A DNA stretch of 64,000 nt from Hofstenia miamia. Taxonomy: Eukaryota; Xenacoelomorpha; Acoela. Position 1 is the first letter of the stretch; the number at the start of each line of letters is the position of its first letter. The stretch lies in NCBI GenBank assembly GCA_004352715.1, contig SCFE01000106.1, forward strand, positions 1,460,332-1,524,331, in the 5' to 3' direction. The translations under genes and the position numbers were made by a program. Under the pieces are notes generated by a model, which worked only from the letters and a program-made list of their open reading frames with translations, ran no database searches and was not told the origin of the DNA. This document shows positions 10,531-24,043 of the stretch, one piece after another.

Positions 10531-13500
10531 TTAATTGTTACCGTTTGGTCGATGTAGCAGTGCGTCACGTTCTTTCCTCATCTTCAGATGTTTCTTTTTT
10601 TCAATATGCCCGGTCTTTTCCACATTGCTTTGCATCAGGTGCGCGGGTAAACCATTGTCTTGATCACTGCTATCACTGCCACTTGTTGAGGATTCAATGT
10701 CGCTGTCTGATAATTGATTTAGCACCATGTCCCAATCGGACGCTGTTATCATGGAGATATCCTATAAATTAATAGTTTGTATTTTTTCGAAATGTATGAT
10801 TTACCTTATGAACACCTCGTGCCGCCCAACGTGCAATAATTGCTGCTCGGACTTTAGCTTCGATTTCATTGAGAACTTTATCATACTTTGAATGATTTGG
10901 ATCCGCAAAATCAAGAATTGTGTCCATTAGATGTTTTCCCATGCATTCATAATCACTCTGTCTGAATTGAAAACTTTTACGTTTTCCTAAATGTGTCATA
11001 AAAATATCTCTTTGTAATTAAAATAGCATAACGATGAATTCAAAAGAAATATTTGAAATTTGTAATCATTACTATGAATTGAGTAGGTTAGCCTCTCATG
11101 TTATTCAGATATTGTGTTCCTAGTAATTTATTGTTTCCAACAGCACATCCTACCTGCTAATGTTGAACCACAAAATGTAGCTTCCATTGTGTAGCTATTT
11201 GCTATTCCTAAATTCCACATTGAGATCCTTCCACAACCCTCTTTGCTTTTTTGCACTCGGAATTTACAGGAGTTGTAACTGAATCGATCCGGAGCGTTTT
11301 TATGCATCATGCATGGAAAGACTCTAGAACGTAGCCTAAAAAATATATTTTGAATGAACTATGTGATATGCATAGGATTACGTGCTGAAATATAGGAATG
11401 CTTTTGTGCAGAGTTGGAATTTTGGACTTTAAATTCAAAAGTTATAAGATTTCAAAATGTTCAAACTAAAAAAAATCCAATTTTATGCTATTTCATGAAG
11501 TTATCATTTACACGGGCATGTTTTAATTCAATTAGTTACAAGAAATCTAATTATTTCCTTTTCGACATTACCTTGTATCAGTGAATTCAAAACCTCTCTA
11601 AATGGTAAAGGAGAAGGCAGATAAATACAGTACTAAACTGTCGTAAAATTCTATCTTACGATTTTTTTTGTTTTTCAATAGAACCAATTCTGCCTTTTAG
11701 TATTGTTAAATGCAAACCATTGGACATCAACTCTAATGGAATGTCAACTGTTGATTTCTTAGTCTCTTAGTCTATTATTTAATTCATCTACTTAACTGAT
11801 TTAAGTTGATCTCAATGTTTAGCTTAAATCTCCGAGTGGCAATAGTGCTACTGAATTGTACTGACATTTGGCTATAACACAACTAGCGTATCATTAGCAT
11901 TTAAACATTATCTCAGTTTGTATTTTTAGATACTTCCTTTTGTTCCACAAATGTAAAATTAAATATTTATTTCGCATTTGACCACAAAGTGTTTTAATGA
12001 ATCGTGCTATACTCAAATGTATGTAAGGTGATACGCAGTGATAGTTCCATGTTTTGTTAGCAATGTTACGCATCATTAAATATCAATATATTTATGCACA
12101 ACAAGATTTGTGGGGCAGCGCCTAGTTGTTCTTTTCAAATCATCCAAATATTCTTTATGATGTCTACATTAAACTGTATTTCACGTAATTCATATATTTT
12201 GTTTTCTTTTACAATGCATTATCGCATATTGATTTTCAAAAAATCAATTTTTTTGCCGTTGAAAGTGTCTTGTTTAATAAATCTTCAATTGAATTCAATC
12301 ACTTTATATATTTGGCACTAATTTTTAAAGAATGCCATTTTAAAAACACGATGTTCAAATAGACCAAAATCATTGACCAAGAACAAAGAAATATGTATTG
12401 TCAATGGAGATTCACAGCAAGAGTAATTCTCTATACATCCCACAAGTGGAAAAATACTTCATTGGCTGGCCATACTGTAATTTCAATAATTGAAGTCAGA
12501 GCAAGCATGCTATACACATGAAGCCCATTCGCAATTGCGGTCAAAAGTAAACAAAAAGTAATCGTTTCTACACACGCATATACTTAAGAATCGTGGATAC
12601 TCATATCCATGCTGTTATACGGACAATGATCCTGAGAGTTTAGCTTGGTTTAGGTGTTCTGTATATTGTTATTTAATAAAATGTAATTGGATGAATATTG
12701 AGAGCGTCAAATGAAGATGTCGCACACATATCACAACAAACAATTCTTAACCAACTGAGCAAGCAATTTTTAGTTTAGGAATTGTAACCATATTTCAAGG
12801 ACACTCCCAAATTATGTAATAGTTATTTAGTAATTCAGTTAAATAGCATTAATTTATGTAGAACAGTAAAAGTAGTTTACAATACAGAATTACCTATGCC
12901 TTGGAATGGCCTTGTTTTCACATCCATAAATAAAAACATTATTTTTGCGACTGTGACCATGTAAATCTACATATAACAAGATTTTGAAATCGTTCCTGAG
13001 TTTTTTTATCATTTGACGCGTATGCCAAATGGTAGGAAAAGATTCCTAAACGTATTGTGTTAAATAAATGAAAAACTTTTTCATTCACCTTGAGTAGTGT
13101 GTTGTAATTTCTATTCAAATCTCGTCCTGCTAAGGAGCACCTATAATTACCAACGACGACGCCGTCTGGATTGAGCATGGGAACAATTTTGAAGATGAAA
13201 TTGTCTCTTAAAACCTGAGCATCTGGGGAACTTCCTAGCAAGTAACTTAAAGCTCCTTGCATCATCCACGAGCTGTTCGTTTCTCCAGGATGAACACTAA
13301 ATTACTTTTCTTATTAACACAGAGGTGTCATTTATGCTATTGCCATATATAGCAAGGCGAAATTTTTGCCTATCCATAATGACAAGTGTATAAAATATTG
13401 AGAATGATGCTGAAATGTACGTAGGATACATGTGGTAATAGTGATTCTAATATTTAGCAAAATATATACCAAATTGCAATTAAAATACCAAACTGCAATT

Positions 13501-16500
13501 AAAAGCCACCATTTTTCTGTAATATGAAATTGTAGTAATGTCACAAGGCACATTCAATTCACTAGGTTCAGAAAGATTTTGAAACATTCAGAAGCAAATT
13601 TTCAAATATACAAATTATTTTTTGTTTGCCTTCCAATACCAGCACGCTTTGTTAGTTGCAAACAGTAAAAGTATTTGTTTGCAATCCACTATTATAAATG
13701 GGAAAGAATTCATCCTTAGTACTTGTTTACAATATAATGAAACTGCTTGCACCACTTTTTGAAGTTTTAATCTTATCGAAATGTTTTTTTGCTCAAAATT
13801 GTTTGTAAAATAAACATTTGCGTATTCAATTATTATAAATATTAGATATAGAAAACTAAATTTAACAATTTTCTTGAAACTAAACATGCGTTTATGTAAC
13901 AATAAATTTATGGATTTCTATTATGACCATATCTTTAAGTTGTCAATCGATAATGGCCATAAAATTTTTTCTACCATACCGTTATGTTATCCATAATATA
14001 GTACATAATAGTATGTCATCATACCATAATCAGTACCTCTGGTTTCATTCCAATATTCGCTGTGCAAATCAAAATACCAAACGCAGTTGCAATTAAATAA
14101 ATACAATAATAATTAATTACAAACGTGGGTCAAGTGGTTAATGTGCTGAGTCAAATTGCATTTAAGACAGGAAGGTAATGGTTATTTAAAAATTCGTGTT
14201 TAATTACCGAGCTGTGATAACAATGGCTTTGCGTTGACTGTATTTTTCTGATTGAGTTACAGGTGAAGTTATTGTGAGGACGTATGTAAGGTTTCCAGCA
14301 AGAGTACGGCATAGAATTCTTTGTTTGCAGTATGATGACTTCACGGGATCATTGGCCACTTCCTAAAACGAATTTCTACTTTCTCAAATTTATTTATTGA
14401 AAATCCTCTAAGCTTTTATAAAATTAGTAAGAATTTCACACACATTGGACTGTCATTTTGAACTTTATTAATATATTTCTAAAACAAGTCATTTTACTAT
14501 AGCACTGTTGATTTTTTCTGTGTTTTAATAATAATCGAAAGAGTGAGAATTAATTAAAGCAATTTAAGGTTGAAAATCTTCTTACCTGGAGATATTTTTG
14601 AAGTTGGGTATAAGTGTAAGGGTAGCAATGAGCTAAATAGCACCTGTCTTCTTTTCCATACGGAAATGTCACTGTAAAACTAAGGGAATATAGATATCGA
14701 CCACTCGGACCTAGTCTGTTATTTCGCATGTACGAGATGTTTGTGCCTAAAGCAAGGTAGTTATGGGATCCAAAGTTTTTCGAATTTTCCAAACGATTTT
14801 GAAAACTGTTATTAAGGATTAATATATTATTTTGTACACTAAATTTTAATTTCAAATCGGAGGCATGCAGACACTTTAACTTGCTTTGAAATGCCCATTT
14901 ATGTGTCGTACATCCTGTTAACCCTATTTAGGTTGGGCTTTTGGACATACGTAAAATGGTGGATGGAGTAAAATTACCCCACCTGCTTATTTTCCGTTCA
15001 GTTTATAATTATGCTGGTAGTATACCTGAACATTAACTTTTACAAATATGTCATCATTATTCCAATGTTGGGCATAATTTTTGTTGACGTCAGTACTTTT
15101 TAGAGTTATCTATGGATTCGTTATAATTTTTGGTACACTCTTGCCACCGGCTGAATAATAGTCCAAATTGATTTTTTCTGATCATGATCAAAGAAATATA
15201 TCTTATAAACATACGCATTCACTGACATACCATAATAGTGAAAATAAAGGCAAATGGAGTGAATAAAATTACATTAAAAATCATCCAAAATTCTTTAAAA
15301 TGCAGATTTTTAGTAGTTATCAATATTTAATTCTAAATAAATGAATCGCACTCCAAATATGTAAAAATTAGTAAAAATATAAAAATCGTAGTTTCTGTTC
15401 ATAAAACTCAAATACAAATCATACTTTCTAGGAGGTACATACGCCAAAAGTACCATGTGTCACATTAAATATTTTATAATGTAAGGCTCTTTTCCAGGAA
15501 ACGGCTAAATTAGCTATAATTCTTTAGTATTTGGTAAAAAATTCGAGCCCTGGTGTATTTGTTTCTACTGATTGTGAAAATCTTTATTATTTATTATTTT
15601 GATAGGTTTATAGTCATTTTACAAGGATTGTTTTCATTTTTTTTGACAATTTGATTGTTCAAGTTTTCACATCATGGAGGCGGAGTCACTTTCGAAGCAT
15701 TGTTTGGTATGATAAGTACATCCAATGAATCTGAATTTTTGCGTGCATTATACATGCAACTTTGCAATCATAATATCTACTTGTCAGAAATACACAAAAC
15801 TATAATTAAGACCCACTTCAAACTTTCATCATTATCAAATATGTACGAGGTGGGGTAAATTTACCCCGCACTATCCTAAATAGGATTAAAGACCTCTTAT
15901 ATAACACATGTTTTATAGTATTGAATCAAACATTGTTTTTTACACATAGCTTTTAGTACATTAATCAATAATCATACCAGTTCTCCTCCAGCCGATGTCA
16001 TTTTCACGCGCATCTGTTTCAGAGTACATTAGAGGCTGCATTCCCAATTCGTAACTACTTCTGGCTTTCATCAGATTTACTATTGTGAATGTGTACGCTG
16101 TGTTTGGTCTGGCATTTTTCACCTAAATTGTTTTTTGTCATGAATGAATGCAATTTTTAATTTAAGAATTTATAAACAAATTCTTTCTGTTCATAAAAAC
16201 AACTGCGAATTCATTACATGCTATTTGACAATGTTTCTAAATTTTTTATGTCTAAAGACAAATTCAACAATGTGTTCCTTCACATTCGAATATATTTCAA
16301 TGTCGAAATGTTGATTTAATTCGTCATTGTTAATATTTAGCAGGTGATAATTTAATCGCTTTTATCTCCACCGGTCTGTTATAGCATAATAAATGCACTG
16401 CCTTTTGTTTCCCTTGTTATGAATTTTCTCATTTTTATTCCCCTTTTACATGGACATTTGTCGGGATTGCGAATTCATTACAATTTATGAGACCTAAAAT

Positions 16501-18559
16501 TTTCTTAATTTTTTCTAAGTCATATTAACGATCATTTGCTAGATCTATCATTAAATTTACTGGAATGATCGCTAACTGAGTACCACTGCAAATGCAAAAA
16601 TGCCAAATAGAACATGTTCACCGCATAATATTTTATTATAACCTACATGAGTATGTCCTACAAACCGCTATACTGTTGTAAGCTCCGTTGTTAATATTAA
16701 TGTGGAAGGAGGGATATATTAAAATTTTACGATTCAATGCAAGCATGTCATTAAATTTTTATTTTGTGACTTCGTAAATTTCAAAATGTCGTTTATACTC
16801 TTAACTTGTTTAGACGATAGTACATGACTTATAATCCATGGTTAGAGCAATTTGAAAAACAACTTAAAATGTTTAGTAAAACTCGAACTTTTTTATTTTC
16901 AAGTAATTTATTTATAAAACTTTGAATGTTATAATTTTATGAATTTATTAATTCTTACCGAAAAATAAAACCATTGAGTATGTCGGTCTGTGTAGAGGTC
17001 CGGTTGTATCCATAGTTCGTAGTTTGTGAAGCTGGTCCCTACCCTAGCAGCCCTCATTAGGTTACCACATTCGAATCTGGATTCGAATAGCAATGTGTTT
17101 GCTTCCACGTTGAAGTGGACTGGGCGGGTAGTATTTGCTCCTCCAACTTTGCTTCTGGTGAAATATGGAGCATGTGTTGCAGTGTGAGCGTATACTGTTG
17201 TTCTAAAACATTATTAATATAACTTTAAAATTTCGTAATAAGTTTTAATTACATATAATTAGTTTGGTGCAAATCTATATTGCGAATATGTTCGAAGTTC
17301 AATGTATCTTCCTACACAAATTCAGTGTAGCCAGAGATTGAGATGCGGCAGTGCACGCGAATCAACCCACATGCTGTACATGTACATGCCACATACCATA
17401 TAAAGTAAAATTTTAATGTTTTAGTTTATACATTTTACATACCTTTTTATACTCCTCTTAAATTCAGTTCTTGTAAACTTCAGTCATGCCCAATATGCGA
17501 CTATCATATGTAAAAATTGAAGAATTGTTTTTGGTAAGAATAATATAAATGAATCAATTCGGTTTTAATAGGCCGGCTGGGCCTAAATTTTTCTCTCAAG
17601 CCTATCTTTATAATTTTGCACTTATCGCAATTAGTTTACCTGTTAATTACAATACGATAGCATATAAGAAATTGAAATTACTCTGTATTTTCTTAACTCT
17701 TTTTATAAAAGTTTTATACCTGCAATCGGTTGCGTTCGTTTGAGTGCTATATTGCGAGGCACTGGATGGTGTTAATGGTTCAGGTTCTGAAGGTTGTGCG
17801 GCTGGATGGCTAATTGTACAGTCTTGGAGAACCTAAAGTTTAACAACTAGTTAATGTAATTATATTAAGGATTTTATATATATATATATATATCTATATA
17901 TATATATCTTTTTGTGTCAGTGTTTGATTTTAGTCTAGCTAGCTCTTGATTTTTCAGTCTTTAAATCGAATCTAATTTTTCTTAATGCGTTTTAGGGCAT
18001 TGTTTGAGTTTCCCAGTCGTAATTAAATGAAGACTTGTGACTTGAGTAAGAAATGTGATGCCCATTATATAACAAGATAGAAAAGGCTTTATTTTATTAT
18101 TTTAAATATTCACTGCAATTTTCTAAACTATTCAATGAATTTTACTTTGAAAGAGCTTATTTTTCAGTGTCGTATGATATCTTGCATAATATTTTAAGTG
18201 TTCCAAATATAGTTTGACAAGCTTACTTGAACATCAGCAGGCCAGCGAGGTATTCCACTGCTTGGGTATAAACATCGCGGTGGTTGTAGCCTCAGAAGCC
18301 GTCTTCCATTGCTGTCATACTCAATAAGTAGTTGCTTTGTGTTACTGTATTCAGCTCCTAGGTCCTCACTTTCAGTTGAAGGACTGCGAGAAGTACGTCC
18401 CGCGCCATCGAATGAATTCTCATTGGAATCATTTCCAAACAGCTGCCATTCCTTCTGTGTGTAGTAACCATATTGCTGAAGGTGCTTTTTCATAAAACTA
18501 TTGTAAGGATCACTGTCATATCTTCTTGAAAAAGCATCGTAGTCCACCAAGTAGGACAT
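10531..18559 (-). CDS. AGBL2: Cytosolic carboxypeptidase of the AGBL2/AGBL3 (CCP2/CCP3) type
   Basis: M14-family zinc carboxypeptidase; relatives remove glutamates from tubulin tails. Minus-strand exons: 18559-18227, 17832-17720, 17202-16959, 16122-15978, 14746-14586, 14362-14208, 13296-13089, 13045-12894, 11335-11154, 10986-10805, and 10761 to a TAA at 10531 (701 aa) or to a donor at 10541 leading into exons at 7759-5463 (about 1117 aa). Every join is GT-AG and in phase. The N-terminal domain (about 145-290) includes [12 protein letters not shown]. Zinc ligands are His386 and Glu389 ([11 protein letters not shown]) and His482 ([10 protein letters not shown]); substrate-site residues lie in GRDLNRNY; the catalytic Glu is 555 ([11 protein letters not shown]). 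After the enzyme domain comes [13 protein letters not shown], an acidic motif shared with vertebrate AGBL2. I cannot separate AGBL2 from AGBL3, so the symbol is approximate. A splice-like TTTTTAG just before the ATG hints at a 5' UTR intron. All active-site residues are intact. Confidence 0.93.
14922..15885. mobile_element. 964-bp TTAA-flanked MITE, piggyBac-like
   Basis: TTAA at 14918-14921 and 15886-15889 flank ends CCCTATTTAGG and, inverted, TCCTATTTAGG. Inside each end is a palindrome-like block: GGAGTAAAATTACCCC on the left (about 14968-14983) and GGGGTAAATTTACCCC on the right (about 15852-15867). TTAA duplications and CCC-type ends are the piggyBac signature. No transposase is encoded. 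The element fills most of carboxypeptidase intron 4, which would otherwise be about 260 nt. Confidence 0.75.
17876..17907. repeat. (TA)n microsatellite
   Basis: Interrupted TA repeat (TATATATATCTATATATATA) in carboxypeptidase intron 1. Confidence 0.9.
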
Positions 18560-21500
18560 TTTCTAAAAATTCAATTACATAGTTTCCTGTTTTTGTTTTT
18601 GAGTGAGTTGAAAACTAATTTAGTGAAGTATGATTGATTGTTCTTTACGTACTAGTTTATATATATATATTTATATATATATATATATATTAAATTTTAA
18701 GTGCAGTGCATTAGTGTAGAGGTTTACATTCAAAGTATGTATAGATGAGGCAAATCTTTATTGCAAATCCACAAAAATAATGTTAATGACAGATAATTGT
18801 AGAATGCAAAAGCGTGAATACTCTCATTTTGCACTACTTTCATTCAAGCTCTTTTATATATCTACTGTGTTTCTTAAGAGAATTAGCCAATTTTTGAATC
18901 AGGAATCAATTTATGACTAGGACTTCTTCCAGAATGAGCCATATACAAAACTCTGTTAGTTAAGGTATGGTTTAATGGGGTAATTTTTATGTTGATGAAA
19001 GTCAAGAACTGGTGTCTCAACTAATCTTAGGCGGCTCCTTTGATTTTCGAAGTTGACAATAAATTTTGCTGAAATATGAATCGTCCTTAAAGCATGTCAT
19101 GGACATTGATATTTACTAGCATCACAAGCGCTGAGGATTTCTGTTTTTCTCGATACAGTATCAGTATCAGGTTTTTATTTTAAGTATTCCATAATTATTA
19201 TTATTACTACAGTAAATGTGTAGCGCCTTGATATTAGATAAATAATTTAAAAAATAAATGTTTTTAATTGTAGATAAGTCCTTTTTATCTAATTTGTCTG
19301 ACTTCAATAATGTCCATAGCCTTTCATTTTCCTTTAATTAATAAACGTTTTGGCAGGGTCCACCGCTATGTTTAAATTTGCTTCAAGTAAGAAATATATT
19401 CATTTGTTTATCTACACTTTTAAGGATTTCCTAATTTCTGATTAATTTCGAATTTTTTTTTCAATTCAGTAGTCTTTTTTGCGATATCAACAAATGTAAT
19501 GTATTTCAATTACTTAGGTCAAACTATTTAATTTCAAAAGTTTATATAATTTTCGTCCAGTTAAATAATGTGTTCCAACTTAATTAATCCAATTAAAGTG
19601 CAAATGTATGATCGACCAGATGCTTATTGTTGATTAATAATAGATTTGGCGACAAAACTAGCTCGCTTATGCCGCCTTCGCATTCGCATCAACAATATCA
19701 AATCTAAAAATAATCTGTTTTGTTCCTCTTTCTCAACTTTGTGAAGTTGATAATTAGTAAAAATTGAATGGATGAGAATCTAAAAGCTTGACTTTTTTTA
19801 CTAATTTGTAAAGTAATTTGTAATGTTCGCTGTTAATATTATTATTAAAATGGGGTTTTCAGTTCCCATTCCAAAGAAAAGTTTTTTTAATAAGTTTTAT
19901 AACCTAGATATGGTCAAAGTATAGTGAACTTTTAAATTAATGGATAGCAAAGACTGTTATTTAAAGTGATTGTCAGGTAGGATTGGACGTCCTATTGATG
20001 TTTACTTTGGATTGGCAAAGCATATATGCCATCTCAAAAAATTCTAATTCTAGATTGGTTGACAGGTGTTACTGTTTAATGTTTGGCACTTGATGGCCGT
20101 TCATGTGCATTATAATTGAATGAATGTGAGTGGAATCGATAATGCTAACTTTTGAAACACTTTTAAACACTCTTCACAGTGCTTCAATCACTTTACCAAA
20201 TTGTTTGTTGAAGCATAATCTCAATGGTAATAAATTGGTTTTAGTCTAACCAATCGTGTTATAACTAGTTATAGTTTAATTTCGTTTCCAAATGCAAGTG
20301 CCTGGCCTATCGATGGCGAAAAACCTTCAGGGGATTACATACATGATTATAATATGTTTCTCAGTCAATTAAGGCCGTTTTCATTTTATCATTGTAATTC
20401 TAAAAACCTATGCAAGCATTTCCTCTTTACTTAAACTACTTTAATGCGGAAATCAGCCTTTTGCCAAAGAAATTATAATTTAAGCAAAGGATTGTATCAT
20501 TTCATATACATAAAATTGTTGTTGCTGCTTGATCAAGAATTAGTCGGCTTAAACTGGCCTCCATTTTTCTATTTTTGTTTAATTCTTCACTATATACACG
20601 TCCACTTGAATCTCTAAGCTATGTATGTATTGGGAAAATAGTGCGCATAATAGTTATCATTTCCATTAGTTATAAACCTTCGAAAATCATTTCAATGAGT
20701 CGTACCCATTTGCAGTTTAATTAACATATACATGTTTTTGTGAATATAATGAAAATCATTGCCTTGTTCACATGATTCACTTTAATGGTTTAATTTTTGG
20801 TTCTGATGAAAATGTGATTGACATAACTGGAATATAGATTCAATAGATACCTTTTGATGAATGATGTTTAGAGAGTGTAAATCCAAAACAATGAGTTGAC
20901 TTTGTACGAACGCATTTTGGCTACTTTCACGCTCAAATGATGTACTCGCTTCGTAGCGTAATTTTTTATTTGACCGGTAGGTGCATTTGCATTCTATCCG
21001 CTCTACTTGACTACCGCCGGTGAGGTACGATTGTAAATTTGGTTGCTGTCGTCTTATATCTAATACCTCTCTTATTTACTTATTAGTTATTAATTTTTAT
21101 ACATTTCTTAATATCAGTGTTCGCTATATTATACTGTTATTTCAATGGGAAAGTTTGTATAGCTCCAATAAAATGATCAATTCTACTTCCAAGCGTTTAC
21201 TTAGACTTAAAAATTTTTTTTCTAATATTGGAATGTCACTTTTACAATTTAAATATATTTTGTTGTTTAAGAAAAAATTGTTTTTGCAGTTTTTTTATCG
21301 TCTCATCCTTAGAATATATATTATGCTCCTGTTGACTCATTACCTTATTAACCAAATATCATAGGCATATAAAACCGAAGATCAATATCATATTAATTAA
21401 TCATTTTTTTGTTAACAATATTCTTCAAAAACAAATATGCAAAGTTTCGCACGATATCAATCAAAAAATCTATTCTTTGGGCAGCTGTTAAAAGCTCGTA

Positions 21501-21882
21501 AACAGTATATCATTCGAGGATCAAGAAAAATCGCTTTCAATATTAAAGGCTGACATCAATCAAAGCCAGCTCAAAATATTCAATTCAAACTGCAGTATCA
21601 TGTAAAAGCACAGGATGACACATTCTTTTATCTTAAGCACCCCACACTCCATTATATACTTAGGCGTTAAATGTATTTGCATACAATAATGGCTCTATCT
21701 TATAATCAATTCGCACCCGTATCCAATGGATTAATTTCCAATTTAACTAGTGTGGAATCCTTTAATCATCAAATTAAATAATGGTTTATTAATTAAAGTA
21801 CATTAATACATATATGTAATATCAAAAATCTCACAGCTTATCAATGTTCAAAATGAGGGAAACCTCATACTAAGTGTTTGAT
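18560..21882. promoter_or_regulatory. Divergent intergenic region between the carboxypeptidase and the GPCR
   Basis: 3.3 kb of AT-rich DNA separates two genes transcribed away from each other, so both promoters should lie here. A (TA)n run lies at about 18657-18691. I see no TATA box, initiator or factor site I would defend. The open frames, including one at about 21020-21364, are low-complexity and have no recognised domain. Confidence 0.4.
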
Positions 21883-23107
21883 ATGATTTACAATGTAACT
21901 AAGGATAATGATTACGAGCTGTCCACTTGCAACGAGTCTCGTTTCTACTATATTTTCTCTCTTAGACTTGTTCTCAGTATAGTTACTATGATTGGAAACA
22001 TTTGGTTGTTTTGCTTTCTGCATCGAGATCAGTCGCACTCAAGGATCCAAAGGATTCTTGTTCAAAACATTTGTATATGTGATATCCTTATTGGAGTAAG
22101 TGAAACTATCAAGTTCTACATTTTTATGTTTACTCAGCAATTTGGGGTGAATGGGGGATATCTCTTCGCAATTTGTTGCTTTATTTGTGATGAATTTAGT
22201 TTCTTAATGCTCATAAAATGGCATTTTTTCGCTGTCTTCATTTTGGCTCTTTATGTATATGGCAGTGTTTTCCATCATCCCGTACGCTATACGTTGGAAG
22301 ATAATATATATTTTGCTTGCGCTATTTGTCCACTCATAAGCTTAGTTATCTCATTTCACCGTTTTGCTATTTTCAGGTTATTTCCGTTCATCAAATCATG
22401 TTTAAACCCTGTATTTTTCATCGATGTTAACAGGTGAATCTAAGTTATATGTTAGAGAGTATAACCATTGGCAAACGTTATTACAATATACTTGAATGGT
22501 TTCTATTAATACAATTCGTAATGTATAGCATGGTCATGTAAAAATCCACATAAGGTCAACATCTGAAACATGTGAAGACACTTTTTAGCACTGTCAATTT
22601 ATTCAAATATGAACCTAACAATATACTAAAAGATAAATTTTTATTTTTCTTTGAACGGAAATTTCCTTTGCTAGATTTTCTACTCTTAAATGCGAAATTG
22701 TATACTCAGTATGGTGGGATAGATTATCTGCTTTGTTAAACATGATTTCCATTACATTTCCTTTGTTCGCTATCCTTATAATGTACTTGAAAGTTTATAA
22801 ACGAGTGAAGCTAACAGAAAAGTATCTCAAAACCAGAGGTCATAGAATAAATCTTAGTAAAAAGATCAAGATTATCATTTCGTCAAATATCGTTTTTCTA
22901 ATCGCTTCGTTCTACAATGAATCAATAACTCTAATAACGCATTTCATATTCAATATCAACTACCGAGACAGTAAGGTCGCTAACATTTTGCTGATTGTGA
23001 TGGCAACCGCCGCTGTTGTCAACCCGTTTATGTACTTATTCGCTTTGTTTCGAAGAAGACAAAAACGAAGATCGCATCACAACGTTGAAGTTAAAGTCCA
23101 GATATGA
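21883..23107 (+). CDS. Divergent class A (rhodopsin-like) G protein-coupled receptor
   Basis: Two exons, 21883-22433 and 22723-23107, joined GT-AG in phase, give 311 aa with seven hydrophobic segments. I start at the ATG at 21883. The short extracellular N-terminus has two N-glycosylation sequons (NVT, NES). TM1 carries the GN pair (MIGNIWLF). TM2 has the conserved Asp (ICDILIGV). TM3 and TM4 flank the loop VFHHPVRYT, like the usual 'HPlrYt'. Exon 2 encodes TM5 (LFAILIMYLKVYKRV), a basic loop, TM6, and TM7 ending NPFMYLFALF, the NPxxY motif. Where DRY is expected at the end of TM3 the sequence reads VYG. The tail is short and basic (RRRQKRRSHH). Ligand unknown; a peptide or orphan receptor is possible. 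An extra small exon in the 289-nt intron cannot be excluded. Confidence 0.78.
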
Positions 23108-24043
23108 TTGGATGCTATTCAAAGAGAATGCACGAGTGTGGAATTTTCAAACATTATTTCAGTTGTGTTTCTACAGCAATTTAATATCATTTAAAAGTAT
23201 AGTAATTCATACGCATACGTTTTTCAGTAGCGATAGTTTAATGCTGATATTGAAATTCAAATATTGTTTCGTGTTTATGCAATTAGTAACAATGACGTAA
23301 AGTTCTGAAATAATATGGAATTGCAAATTTTGCAGTAGTTTACCTCTCCATGTATATTTACTCATGTATTATTCAAAAATTATTCCTAACCCTAGACTAG
23401 TAAAGTTAATGCGTAGCTTTGAATAAAGGCGTCTAAATTAACGTTATAAGGCATTGTCATGAGTAAAATTTAAACATGCAGTTGGACAGTTCGTCTTACT
23501 TGTAGTGAAATTTAAGCCCTACAAGATAGAGAAGTAGCTCGTCTACATTTTTTCATGGAACGCCTCAGTTTCGATTCTGTAGTCTATCTACATAAAATGA
23601 AACAATTAAAGTGGTTAGTTGTTGCTCCTATGTGCTATTGATTACCTGAACATTAGGAATTGAGAAAATTTAAAACTTTGAGCACGTTCACCAATAGATG
23701 TGTCCATATCCAAATTTCATTATAGTGGAAAACATATTTTTCTTTTTAAAAGGATATTGGCAGTTTATGGTTAAAAGCATTTTCATTTATGATCTTTACA
23801 CTGCTTAGAAGATTTAACACCTAAATAACAAATGTAATTTTAGCGTGAGTTGTGTCTGTGTGATTCAATTGTCATTACAGTGATGAATCTGTTATATTTA
23901 TAAATTTGTTTAATATTGAATTATATGATGAAAGGCTTTACAATTCTTTTCATTGTGAATATTTTATCAGGGCAAACCTGATGGATTCACTGTTTGTATA
24001 TAGATCATCATCAATTTGAAACCCACGTAATTATAATCCCATA
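23108..24043. other. Intergenic region between the GPCR and COG6
   Basis: AT-rich, with no recognised gene or repeat. It should hold the GPCR 3' UTR and the COG6 promoter; I see no specific signal to mark. Confidence 0.4.

Noticed and set aside
13332-13902. Two hydrophobic minus-strand frames (13332-13553, 13615-13902)
   Set aside because: They lie in carboxypeptidase intron 6; hydrophobicity follows from T-rich codons, and no splice sites place them in a transcript.
17030-17130. tRNA-like TTCGAATC motifs near 17071 and 17083
   Set aside because: They are codons of the carboxypeptidase exon ([11 protein letters not shown]) with no cloverleaf around them. No tRNA gene was recognised anywhere in the window.
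21020-21364. 114-codon plus-strand frame upstream of the GPCR
   Set aside because: Low-complexity Phe/Leu/Ile-rich product from AT-rich DNA; no receptor motif and no junction to the GPCR.
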